The notes below the pieces were generated by a model that saw only the letters and a list, made by a program, of their open reading frames with translations, ran no database searches and was not told the DNA's origin. Both the position numbers and the translations under genes were made by a program. Shown here piece after piece: positions 14,544 through 22,234 of a stretch of DNA of 25,430 nucleotides. This stretch comes from CAG-632 sp963626805 (lineage in GTDB: Bacteria > Bacillota > Clostridia > Lachnospirales > Lachnospiraceae): the NCBI GenBank assembly GCA_963626805.1, contig CAVFXS010000008.1, forward strand, positions 1 through 25,430. Reading direction: 5' to 3'. Numbering within the stretch: the stretch's first letter is position 1; the number at the start of each line of letters is the position of its first letter.

Positions 14544-14578
14544 AATAACAGGAGTCCGTATGGATTCCTGTTATTTTT
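14544..14578 (+). terminator. Terminator of the permease operon
   Basis: AATAACAGGAGTCC and GGATTCCTGTTATT form a 14-bp stem (one G-T pair) around GTAT and run into TTTTT. Confidence 0.85.
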
Positions 14579-14601
14579 AATGCTATTGGGGAGAATTATA
14601 T

Positions 14602-15495
14602 ATGGAAGAAAATAAAAAGTTCGATATTCAGTCGGAGATCCTTTACTTAAAGCAGGTAGTGACAAGACTGCGGGCGGAGGATGGATGTCCGTGGGACCGG
14701 GAGCAGACGCATCAGTCGTTGAAACCGGAGTGCGTGGAAGAGGCTGCAGAGGTGATCGGCGGCATTAATATATTAGATCAGACCGGAAACGGTGATAATC
14801 TGAAGGAAGAATTGGGAGATCTGCTGTTGCAGGTTGTAATGCATGCAGAGATAGCAGAAGAGGAAGGTCTGTTTGATCTGGCAGATGTCATCCATGGAGT
14901 TGCAGAGAAGATGGTGCGCAGACATCCGCATGTGTTCGGAGAATCCGATGCGAAGGATGAGGCTGCCCTGAAGGAGCAGTGGGGCAGGATCAAGGAGCAG
15001 GAGAAGAAGGGCAAGGAGTGGATGGAGAAGTTTCTGCCGGAGGCTTTTGATGAATCGGAGCAGTTGATCGAGGCAGCCAGAAAGAGAAAGGGTCTGCATG
15101 CGGCAGAGGATGATAAGCTGATTCACGGAATCCATCATGTTTCCATGAAATGCTGCAGTGCCGAGGAGTATGCAAAGGTGATCCATTTCTATCGGGATAT
15201 TCTGGGACTGCCGGTGCGTCGGAGCTGGGCGAGTGGTATTATGCTGGACACCGGGAATGGATTGCTGGAGGTATTTCCGGATGGGGATGAGCCGTTAGAA
15301 AAGGGTGTCATCCGGCATTTCGCATTTGCGGTAGATGATCCGGATGCCTGCGTAGAAGCAGTGCGGAAGGCAGGCTATGAGGTACTGATTGAACCGAAAA
15401 ACATTATGATCGCATCCAAACCGGAATTCCCGGCAAGAATCGCATTTTGCAGGGGCCCGTTAGGAGAGGAGATTGAATTTTTCTGCGAGAAATAG
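14602..15495 (+). CDS. MazG nucleotide pyrophosphohydrolase fused to a VOC/glyoxalase domain
   Basis: The protein is 297 residues; GGGGAG lies 8 nt before ATG. Residues 1 to about 130 are MazG: CPWDREQTHQSLKPE, the metal-binding E46-E47-x2-E50 and E70-x2-D73 pair, and RRHPHVFG. MazG hydrolyses non-canonical or excess NTPs to NMP plus pyrophosphate. A second, partial helical segment continues to about 165. Residues from about 175 to the end form one VOC unit: GIHHVSMKC, FYRDILGLPVRR, GNGLLEVFPDG, IRHFAFAVDD and GPLGEEIEFF, with His, Glu, His and Glu at the usual metal positions. VOC domains catalyse isomerisations, epimerisations or resistance reactions on metal-bound ligands. The fusion implies cleansing of a damaged nucleotide or metabolite, but no substrate is known to me. 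Confidence 0.87.
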   Translation: MEENKKFDIQSEILYLKQVVTRLRAEDGCPWDREQTHQSLKPECVEEAAEVIGGINILDQTGNGDNLKEELGDLLLQVVMHAEIAEEEGLFDLADVIHGVAEKMVRRHPHVFGESDAKDEAALKEQWGRIKEQEKKGKEWMEKFLPEAFDESEQLIEAARKRKGLHAAEDDKLIHGIHHVSMKCCSAEEYAKVIHFYRDILGLPVRRSWASGIMLDTGNGLLEVFPDGDEPLEKGVIRHFAFAVDDPDACVEAVRKAGYEVLIEPKNIMIASKPEFPARIAFCRGPLGEEIEFFCEK

Positions 15496-15549
15496 GCAGC
15501 AGTATGGAAGCCGGCAGAGAATAAAATAACAGAAAAAAGAAACACTAAG

Positions 15550-15577
15550 AGCAGACTGTGAGTGCAGTCTGCTTTTG
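15550..15577 (+). terminator. Terminator after the mazG-VOC gene
   Basis: AGCAGACTG and CAGTCTGCT form a perfect 9-bp stem around TGAGTG, followed by TTTTGTT. Confidence 0.8.
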
Positions 15578-15646
15578 TTATGGCAATGCGAGAATACGGT
15601 GTGATTGTATAAGGGTGGTTACATTTCGAAGCGAAAAAATCTAATT

Positions 15647-15680
15647 ACCTATTGACATGGTAGGTGAATAGGATTATTCT
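15647..15680 (+). promoter_or_regulatory. suf operon promoter with overlapping Rrf2-type operator
   Basis: TTGACA (15652-15657) and TATTCT (15675-15680) are 17 bp apart. ACCTA-N9-TAGGT (15647-15651 / 15661-15665) and, offset by a base, CCTATT-N13-AATAGG (15648-15653 / 15667-15672) are inverted repeats covering the -35 and spacer. This geometry suits repression by the Rrf2/IscR protein encoded next. Confidence 0.7.
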
Positions 15681-15724
15681 GTGGTGAGAAGTTAAATAGT
15701 ATGAAGAAAGAAGGAACAGCAGGT

Positions 15725-16165
15725 ATGGTGATTTCATCAAAGGGAAGATATGCACTGCGGGTCATGGTCTATCTGGCGGTACATCATGATGGCAGCTATA
15801 TTCCGTTAAAAGAAATATCGCAGCAGGAAGCATTGTCCCAGAAATATCTGGAAAGTATTACCCGATTGTTATCGAAGAATCATCTGATCGAGGCAGCCAG
15901 CGGACATGGAGGAGGCTATCGTCTGACCAGAGAACCCAAGGATTACAGTGTGGGAGAAATTCTGAAACTGACAGAAGGCACTCTGGCACCGGTCGCATGT
16001 TTAAAAGATGATTCCATGCCGTGTGATCGATCGGAGCTCTGTTACACGCTCCCAATCTGGCAGGGACTGGCAGATCTGATCAATAATTACTTTGATAATA
16101 TGACACTGGAGGATGTGGCAAAGGGAGCCGTCGGACAGACAGGTGCGGTACAGGCTCAGAAGTAA
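15725..16165 (+). CDS. iscR: Rrf2-family (IscR-like) Fe-S-sensing repressor
   Basis: I prefer ATG 15725, which has AAGGAA about 8 nt upstream and gives the family start MVISSKGRYALRVMVYLA (146 residues); ATG 15701 lies only ~14 nt after the predicted mRNA start without a clear ribosome site. The winged helix covers residues 1-85, with LKEISQQEALSQKYLE and GHGGGYRLTREP as recognition helix and wing. Cys92, Cys100 and Cys106 (C-x7-C-x5-C) are the likely cluster ligands, comparable with the three cysteines of IscR. IscR-type proteins sense cluster status and repress Fe-S assembly genes when clusters are plentiful. The adjoining operator and the suf genes downstream support that role. The symbol is by analogy. 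Confidence 0.87.
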   Translation: MVISSKGRYALRVMVYLAVHHDGSYIPLKEISQQEALSQKYLESITRLLSKNHLIEAASGHGGGYRLTREPKDYSVGEILKLTEGTLAPVACLKDDSMPCDRSELCYTLPIWQGLADLINNYFDNMTLEDVAKGAVGQTGAVQAQK

Positions 16166-16231
16166 GTGGTATAGATGACTTAAGAATAGAACCATAAACA
16201 TAAACAGATGGAATAATCAGGAGGAAGAAAG

Positions 16232-16987
16232 ATGGCAGATAAGCAGTTATTGGAAGTAAAGGATTTATATGTAGAGGTTGAAGATAAGAAGATTCTTCAC
16301 GGCGTGGATTTATCCATTGGCAGTGGTGAGACCCATGTTTTGATGGGACCGAACGGAACCGGAAAGTCTACCCTCGGCTATGCCCTGATGGGAAATCCGA
16401 AGTATACAGTAACCGGTGGCGAGATCTGGTTTCAGGGAAAGAACATTACGGAGGAGTCGGTAAACGAGCGTTCCAAGGACGGTTTATTCCTGTCCTTTCA
16501 GAATCCGTTGGAGGTTCCGGGTGTGACCCTGAGCTCCTTCATCCGGAATGCACTGGAGCAGAAGACCGGAAAGCGGATCAAGCTGTGGGATTATAAGAAG
16601 GAGCTGGAGAAGACAATGGCATTGCTGCAGATGGATCCGTCTTATGCAGAGCGTGATCTGAATGTAGGCTTTTCCGGTGGTGAGAAGAAGAAGGCTGAGA
16701 TCCTCCAGCTTCTGATACTGAAGCCGGCACTGGCCATTCTGGACGAGACCGATTCCGGTCTGGATGTAGATGCGGTACGAACCGTATCTGCCGGTATTGA
16801 GGAATATCAGAAGAACTGCAACGGAAGTCTGCTGATCATCACACATAGTACAAAGATTCTGGAATCTCTGTCCGTAGATTATACACATGTTATGGTAGAG
16901 GGTAAGATCATTAAGACCGGAGATGCATCCCTGGTAGATGAGATCAATGCAGAAGGCTTTGGCAGATACGAGTCACAGAACCAGTAA
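16232..16987 (+). CDS. sufC: Fe-S assembly ATPase SufC
   Basis: SufC is the ABC-type ATPase that works with SufB and SufD in the scaffold that builds [Fe-S] clusters in the cytosol. The 251-residue protein has Walker A GPNGTGKST (39-47), the signature FSGGEKKKAEILQ (around 150), and LAILDETDSGLD with the Walker B aspartate near residue 171. ETDSGLD is a characteristic SufC phrase. The ATG follows AGGAGG by 7 nt and lies 66 nt after iscR in the same direction; that gap holds nothing else. Its last base overlaps a possible ATG of sufB. Confidence 0.95.
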   Translation: MADKQLLEVKDLYVEVEDKKILHGVDLSIGSGETHVLMGPNGTGKSTLGYALMGNPKYTVTGGEIWFQGKNITEESVNERSKDGLFLSFQNPLEVPGVTLSSFIRNALEQKTGKRIKLWDYKKELEKTMALLQMDPSYAERDLNVGFSGGEKKKAEILQLLILKPALAILDETDSGLDVDAVRTVSAGIEEYQKNCNGSLLIITHSTKILESLSVDYTHVMVEGKIIKTGDASLVDEINAEGFGRYESQNQ

Positions 16988-17010
16988 TGGGAAAGGAGTG
17001 CCCGAAGGAT

Positions 17011-18417
17011 ATGAAAGAGAAGACTTACGTAGAAGATATCGATCGTAATATATATGATTTCAAAGACGAGGAAAAGGATGCCTATAAGCTGAAGGCAGGT
17101 CTGACCCCGGAAATCGTAGAACAGTTATCAAAGGAAAAGCATGATCCGGCATGGATGCAGACCTTCCGTCTGGAATCCCTGCAGATCTATAACAATATGC
17201 CAATCCCGGACTGGGGTCCATCCATTGAAGGACTGAACATGGATAATATCGTAACCTATGTCAGACCGAATACAAAGATGAAGGCAAAATGGTCCGAGGT
17301 CCCGGAGGATATTAAGAATACATTTGAACGTCTGGGAATCCCGCAGGCAGAGCGGAAGTCTCTGGCCGGTGTCGGTGCCCAGTATGATTCCGAGCTGGTA
17401 TATCACAATGTCCGAGAAGAGGTTGCCGAAAAGGGCGTTGTCTATACCGATATGGAGAGCGCATTAAATGGTGAATATGCAGATATGGTACGGACACATT
17501 TTATGAAGCTGGTTCGCCCGAATGATCATAAATTCGCCGCACTGCATGGGGCAGTATGGTCCGGAGGTTCGTTCGTTTATGTACCACCGGGTGTTTCTGT
17601 AGAGATTCCGTTGCAGTCTTATTTCCGGTTAAATGCACCGGGGGCCGGTCAGTTTGAACATACCCTGATCATCGTAGATGAGGGCGCGGATCTGCATTTC
17701 ATAGAGGGCTGTTCCGCACCGAAATATAACGTAGCGAATCTGCACGCAGGCTGTGTGGAGCTTTTTGTCGGCAAGAACGCAAAGCTTCGTTATTCCACAA
17801 TTGAGAACTGGTCCAAAAACATGTATAACCTGAACACAAAGCGGGCAACGGTAGCGGAGGGCGGAACCATTGAATGGGTATCCGGTTCCTTTGGCTCCCA
17901 TGTATCCTACCTGTATCCGATGAGTATCTTAAAGGGCAAGGGTGCCAGAATGGAATTTACCGGCATTACCTTTGCCGGCAAGGGACAGAATCTGGATACC
18001 GGTGCAAAGGTCGTTCATGCAGCACCGGACACCAGCTCCTATATGAATACACGGTCTATCTCCAAGGATGGAGGTATCAGTACCTTCCGTTCTTCTGTAG
18101 TTGTGACCAAGGAGGCAGAGCATTCCAAGTCTGCGGTATCATGCCAGTCACTGATGCTGGATTCCATTTCACGGTCCGATACGATCCCGGCTATGGATAT
18201 CCGTACCAGAAAAGCAAATGTCGGACATGAGGCACAGATCGGAAGCATCAGTGATGATGCGGTATTCTATCTGATGAGCCGTGGAATGAGTGAAGAGGAT
18301 GCCAGAGCCTGCATTGTCAGCGGATTTGCAGATAACGTATCCAAGGAGCTGCCACTGGAGTATGCATTGGAAATGAATAATCTGATCCGTCTGGAAATGA
18401 AGGGCAGTATTGGTTAA
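17011..18417 (+). CDS. sufB: Fe-S cluster scaffold protein SufB
   Basis: The start at ATG 17011 gives MKEKTYVEDIDRNIYDF, the usual clostridial SufB beginning; AAAGGAG lies 12 nt upstream, and ATG 16987 would add eight residues. The 468-residue protein contains KHDPAWMQTFRLESLQIY, FVYVPPGVSVEIPLQSYFRLN, FIEGCSAPKYNVANLHAGCVEL in the beta-helix, and the C-terminal IGSISDDAVFYLMSRGMSEEDAR, where SufC docks. SufB assembles a cluster with SufC and SufD using sulfur delivered by SufS/SufU. It is a SufB rather than a SufD by length and by the N-terminal region. Confidence 0.95.
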   Translation: MKEKTYVEDIDRNIYDFKDEEKDAYKLKAGLTPEIVEQLSKEKHDPAWMQTFRLESLQIYNNMPIPDWGPSIEGLNMDNIVTYVRPNTKMKAKWSEVPEDIKNTFERLGIPQAERKSLAGVGAQYDSELVYHNVREEVAEKGVVYTDMESALNGEYADMVRTHFMKLVRPNDHKFAALHGAVWSGGSFVYVPPGVSVEIPLQSYFRLNAPGAGQFEHTLIIVDEGADLHFIEGCSAPKYNVANLHAGCVELFVGKNAKLRYSTIENWSKNMYNLNTKRATVAEGGTIEWVSGSFGSHVSYLYPMSILKGKGARMEFTGITFAGKGQNLDTGAKVVHAAPDTSSYMNTRSISKDGGISTFRSSVVVTKEAEHSKSAVSCQSLMLDSISRSDTIPAMDIRTRKANVGHEAQIGSISDDAVFYLMSRGMSEEDARACIVSGFADNVSKELPLEYALEMNNLIRLEMKGSIG

Positions 18418-18430
18418 GGAGGTGCCGGAA

Positions 18431-19498
18431 ATGGAAGAAAATTACGAGATGAAGATTAATGCATTGCCATCCAAAACATGGCATTGGTTACATTTAAATG
18501 ATACAACGGTTCAGTGGAAACCGGCATCGGCTCCGTGTCAGGTGCTGACCGAAGGCGGAAAGCCGATCGAGGTGTCAGAAGAAGAGAAACAGGTGGTGGA
18601 AACCGGAGCAGGGAAGGAAGCGGATGTACTGTTTACCGACCCGGATGTGAGCGGTTATAGGATTCAGGCAGATGAGACAAATAAGGGCGAGACTGTCCGT
18701 ATGACGATCGGCAGCCGGGAGGCAGAAGGCTCTGCAGGTATGCTGTTTGTAAAGGCGGAGAAGGAGTCTGAGCTGACACTGATCCAGGCCTTCCCGGAGA
18801 GCCAGCTTCCGACAGATCATCTGGCATTCCGGACACAGATTCAGGCAAAGGCAGGAAGTAAGATCCGTCTGGTACAGATCTTTATGCAGAGTGAGCAGAC
18901 GGAGCAGTTAAATGATATCGGATGTACCTGTGAAGAAGGTGCGAAGTTTGAACTGCTGCAGATGGTAATCGGAAAGGGAAATCTCTACAACGGAATCCGG
19001 ACAGATCTGAACGGAGCTGCATCGGATGTACAGATTGCAATCGGTTATCTGGGCCAGAAGAAGCAGATACTGGATATGAATCTGATCGTGAATCATTTCG
19101 GGAAGAAGACCAACAGCCTGATTCAGGTGGATGGTACCTTAAAGGATTCCGCTCAGAAGATATTCCGCGGTTCCATTGATTTCAAGAACGGCTCCTCCGA
19201 ATCCAAGGGAGCAGAGACGGAGAATGTCCTGTTGCTTGGAGATGATGTAGTGAATAAGACGATTCCGCTGATCCTTTGTGCAGAGGAGGATGTGGAAGGC
19301 TCTCATGGAGCAACGATCGGTGAATTGGACGAGGATACATTATTCTATTTTGCATCCAGAGGTATCGGAGCGGAAGCTGCAGAGGATATTATGGCAAAGG
19401 GTAAGATGGAGGTACTTTATCGTCAGATTCAGGATGAAGAGACAGAAGCACTGGTAGAAAAGCAGCTGGCGGAGGTAATGGCGTATGACAGAGCATGA
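18431..19498 (+). CDS. sufD: Fe-S assembly protein SufD
   Basis: TAAGGAGG lies 8 nt before ATG 18431, which is 14 nt after the sufB stop; the product is 355 residues. The N-terminal half is poorly conserved, as usual for SufD. The C-terminal half has the SufBD beta-helix phrases: GCTCEEGAKFELLQMVIGKGN, RGSIDFKNGSSESKGAETENVLLLGDD, and GATIGELDEDTLFYFASRGIGAEAAEDIMAKG, where the ASRGI phrase parallels MSRGM of SufB. SufD pairs with SufB and SufC in the SufBCD complex and helps iron entry. The end overlaps sufS by 14 nt, indicating coupled translation. Confidence 0.92.
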   Translation: MEENYEMKINALPSKTWHWLHLNDTTVQWKPASAPCQVLTEGGKPIEVSEEEKQVVETGAGKEADVLFTDPDVSGYRIQADETNKGETVRMTIGSREAEGSAGMLFVKAEKESELTLIQAFPESQLPTDHLAFRTQIQAKAGSKIRLVQIFMQSEQTEQLNDIGCTCEEGAKFELLQMVIGKGNLYNGIRTDLNGAASDVQIAIGYLGQKKQILDMNLIVNHFGKKTNSLIQVDGTLKDSAQKIFRGSIDFKNGSSESKGAETENVLLLGDDVVNKTIPLILCAEEDVEGSHGATIGELDEDTLFYFASRGIGAEAAEDIMAKGKMEVLYRQIQDEETEALVEKQLAEVMAYDRA

Positions 19499-20702
19499 TT
19501 ACAGGAAGGATTTTCCACTCCTTCAGACGAACCGGACAATCTATATCGATAATGCGGCGACTGCCCAGAAACCCGCAGTTGTCATTGAGGCAGAGAAGCA
19601 GTTTTATGAAGAGAGCAATGCGAATCCGTTACGTGGATTTTATCCGTTGAGCCTGCGTGCCACGGAGGTTTATGAGAATGCGAGAGTGGCGGTTCGGGAC
19701 TTTATCCATGCGGATTCTGAGAAAGAGATCATCTTTACCAGAAATACGACTGAAGGACTGAATCTGGTGGCTTACAGCTATGCCTGCCACCATTTGAAGC
19801 CGGGGGATGAGATCGCAGTTACGATCATGGAACATCACAGTAACCTGTTGCCGTGGCAGATGGCAGCACAGGTGACAGGAGCAACACTTCGGTATCTGGA
19901 GTGTGAGCCGGACGGAACCCTGACAGATGAGACCTTAGAGACCGGGATTAATGAGCATACAAAGCTTCTGGCAGTCGGACATGTATCGAATGTGCTCGGA
20001 TGTGTGAATCCGGTACGGAAGATGGCTGATCGGGCACATGCATTTGGGGCAGTGGTAGTGGTAGATGCGGCACAGAGTGCTCCGCATATGCCGATTGATG
20101 TGCATGAGCTGCAGGCTGATTTCCTGGCATTTTCCGGACATAAGCTGATGGCACCGATGGGAATCGGTGTGCTGTATGGGAAAGAAGCACTGTTGGAAGA
20201 AATGCCACCATTCATGACCGGTGGTGAAATGATTTCATCGGTATCCAGAGAAGGTGCGGTGTTTGCAGAGCTGCCGCATAAATTCGAAGCGGGAACGGTA
20301 AATGCAGCCGGTGCAGCCGGACTGGCAGCCGCAATTCATTATATTGAAGAGGTTGGATTTGAGACCATTGAGGCACGGGAGATTCAGCTCACCAGACGGG
20401 CTATGGAAGGCTTGGCTAAGATTCCGCATGTGCATGTGATCGGTTCGGAGAAGCCGGAGAATCACACCGGAATCGTAGCATTTACGATCGAACAGGTGCA
20501 TCCGCATGATGTAAGCGAGATCCTGGCAGCAGACGGAATCGATGTGCGAGCCGGACATCATTGCGCACAGCCGCTCCTTACTTATCTGAAGGTCTATAAT
20601 ACAACCAGAGCAAGCTTTATGTTTTATAATACACCGGAAGAGGTGGGTGCATTTGTAAAGAGTGTATCGGAAGTAAGGAGGAAGATGGGATATGGAGAAT
20701 AG
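19485..20702 (+). CDS. sufS: Cysteine desulfurase SufS
   Basis: SufS removes sulfur from L-cysteine using PLP and passes it as a persulfide to SufU. The 405-residue protein has YIDNAATAQKP at the start, MEHHSNLLPWQ for stacking on PLP, VDAAQSAPHMPIDV with the cofactor-binding Asp, FSGHKLMAPMGIG with the Schiff-base Lys near 220, and RAGHHCAQPLL with the catalytic Cys near 360. RAGHHCAQP marks group II (SufS-type) desulfurases, which need an acceptor such as SufU. GGAGG lies 9 nt before the ATG, inside sufD. The end overlaps sufU by 11 nt. Confidence 0.95.
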   Translation: MTEHDYRKDFPLLQTNRTIYIDNAATAQKPAVVIEAEKQFYEESNANPLRGFYPLSLRATEVYENARVAVRDFIHADSEKEIIFTRNTTEGLNLVAYSYACHHLKPGDEIAVTIMEHHSNLLPWQMAAQVTGATLRYLECEPDGTLTDETLETGINEHTKLLAVGHVSNVLGCVNPVRKMADRAHAFGAVVVVDAAQSAPHMPIDVHELQADFLAFSGHKLMAPMGIGVLYGKEALLEEMPPFMTGGEMISSVSREGAVFAELPHKFEAGTVNAAGAAGLAAAIHYIEEVGFETIEAREIQLTRRAMEGLAKIPHVHVIGSEKPENHTGIVAFTIEQVHPHDVSEILAADGIDVRAGHHCAQPLLTYLKVYNTTRASFMFYNTPEEVGAFVKSVSEVRRKMGYGE

Positions 20703-21117
20703 AAGCTTTTACAATGAGATTCTGACAGAGCATAATATCCGGCCGGACTTTAAGCATGATCTTCCGGATGCCAATGTGGTGCTGGAGGGTGTGAATCCGA
20801 ACTGCGGAGATGATATCTGGTTAAAGTTAAAGGTAGAAGACGGTGTGATCAAGGATGGGGCATTTATCGGAGACGGATGTGCGATTTCTCAGGCATCTGC
20901 GGATATTATGCTTGGAATGATCATCGGTAAGACCGAGGAAGAGGCCAGATATCTGAGCGAGCTGTTTCTTAAGATGATCAAGGGCGAAGCAACCGATGAA
21001 GAAATCGATGAGCTGGAGGAGGCTTCTGCCCTGAAGGATATATCACATATGCCTGCGAGAGTAAAATGTGCTGTTCTCGGCTGGCATACAATGGACGAGG
21101 CTTTGAAAAAAAAATAA
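20692..21117 (+). CDS. sufU: Fe-S assembly sulfur acceptor SufU
   Basis: The 141-residue protein has the SufU zinc site: Cys38 and Asp40 (PNCGDD), Cys63 (GDGCAIS) and Cys126 (RVKCAVLGWH). The insertion between the second and third ligands (about residues 80-115) distinguishes SufU from IscU. SufU accepts the persulfide sulfur from SufS and hands it to the SufBCD scaffold. AAGGAGG lies 10 nt upstream of ATG 20692, within sufS, so this is the last gene of the coupled operon. No clear T-tailed terminator follows; an inverted repeat starts nine bases downstream. Confidence 0.94.
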   Translation: MENRSFYNEILTEHNIRPDFKHDLPDANVVLEGVNPNCGDDIWLKLKVEDGVIKDGAFIGDGCAISQASADIMLGMIIGKTEEEARYLSELFLKMIKGEATDEEIDELEEASALKDISHMPARVKCAVLGWHTMDEALKKK

Positions 21118-21125
21118 GCAGTTGT

Positions 21126-21193
21126 CTTATCTGCATCTTTGCCGGTGGTATGCTATTATAATATAGAACCATCTGCAAAGACGTTAAGATAAG
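21126..21193. repeat. Two-part inverted repeat surrounding a candidate promoter of the two-component genes
   Basis: CTTATCT (21126-21132) and AGATAAG (21187-21193) are exact reverse complements, as are TCTTTGC (21136-21142) and GCAAAGA (21175-21181). A perfect TATAAT (21157-21162) lies in the central loop, without a convincing -35. It could be a long hairpin ending the suf transcript or an operator for the response regulator. Confidence 0.55.
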
Positions 21194-21211
21194 ATTCGTA
21201 AGAGGTGGAAT

Positions 21212-22234
21212 ATGAAAAAGCAGCTGATTATAAAAAATATAAGTGTAACAATTGCTATATTATTGGCGAGTTTTGGATTGTGTCTTATTATGCAGAACGT
21301 ATTTGAGGAACGTGTGCTGATTCCCAGCATTTTTATGCTGGGGGTGTTCCTGATTTCGGTTATTACGGATGGATTTGTATACGGGGTGATAGCATCCGTA
21401 GTGAGTGTACTGGCTGTAAATTATGCCTTTACATTTCCTTATTTCCGGATCAATTTTACGATTCCGGAAAATCTTTTATCTGCGATCATTATGATTGCAA
21501 TAACACTGATTACCTGTTGTCTGACGAGTAAGATTAAGCATCAGGAACAGATTCGACTGGAAAGCGAACGGGAGAAAATGAGGGCGAATCTGTTGCGGGC
21601 AGTATCACATGATCTTAGAACACCGCTGACAACCATATACGGAGCGAGTTCAGCATTGCTGGAGAGTGGACAGGATTTTACAGAAGAGCAGAGACACCAG
21701 ATGCTGGAGGGTATTAAGGAGGATTCACAGTGGTTGCACCGGATGGTGGAAAATCTGCTGTCAATTACCAGACTGGATGGGGAGAATGTAACGATTATCA
21801 AAACTTCAACTGTATTGGATGAGCTTCTGGATTCTGTTTTAGTAAAATTCAGTAAGCGATATGCTAATCAGGAGGTAGAGGTCGAGATACCGGATGAACT
21901 GGTAATGATACCGATGGATGCATTGCTGATCGAGCAGGTAATTGTAAATATTTTGGAAAATGCAGTTCAACATGCAGAGGGAATGGATAAGATATGGTTA
22001 CGGGCATTTACCATTTCCAATAAGGTCATCTTTGAGGTCCGGGATAATGGCAAGGGTATTCCGGAGGAAAAGTTAAAGACGATCTTTGCAGAAGGAATTG
22101 GATTATCGGTTTGTGCAACAATCATCAAGGCACATGGCGGGGATATTACGGCTGAAAATTCGAACAGTGGAGGTGCAGTTTTCAGATTTACCCTGGATGT
22201 AGAGGAGCGGGAAAGTGATGAAGAATCGATATAA
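21212..22234 (+). CDS. KdpD-like sensor histidine kinase (short form) with reduced ATP lid
   Basis: The 340-residue protein begins with about four close membrane helices (9-29 to about 107), the DUF4118 arrangement of KdpD, but lacks the large cytosolic KdpD/Usp N-terminus. LRAVSHDLRTPLTTIYGASSALLE holds the phosphorylated His near 133; NILENAVQHAEG is the N box and VRDNGKGIPEE the G1 box. The following F box and lid are nearly missing: KTIF runs within three residues into GIGLSVCATIIKAHGG, while relatives have about 15-20 residues there. The gene forms an operon with the response regulator, overlapping by 17 nt. Full KdpD senses K+ limitation or turgor; the signal of this short form is unknown. 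There is no kdpFABC nearby in the window. Confidence 0.88.
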   Translation: MKKQLIIKNISVTIAILLASFGLCLIMQNVFEERVLIPSIFMLGVFLISVITDGFVYGVIASVVSVLAVNYAFTFPYFRINFTIPENLLSAIIMIAITLITCCLTSKIKHQEQIRLESEREKMRANLLRAVSHDLRTPLTTIYGASSALLESGQDFTEEQRHQMLEGIKEDSQWLHRMVENLLSITRLDGENVTIIKTSTVLDELLDSVLVKFSKRYANQEVEVEIPDELVMIPMDALLIEQVIVNILENAVQHAEGMDKIWLRAFTISNKVIFEVRDNGKGIPEEKLKTIFAEGIGLSVCATIIKAHGGDITAENSNSGGAVFRFTLDVEERESDEESI

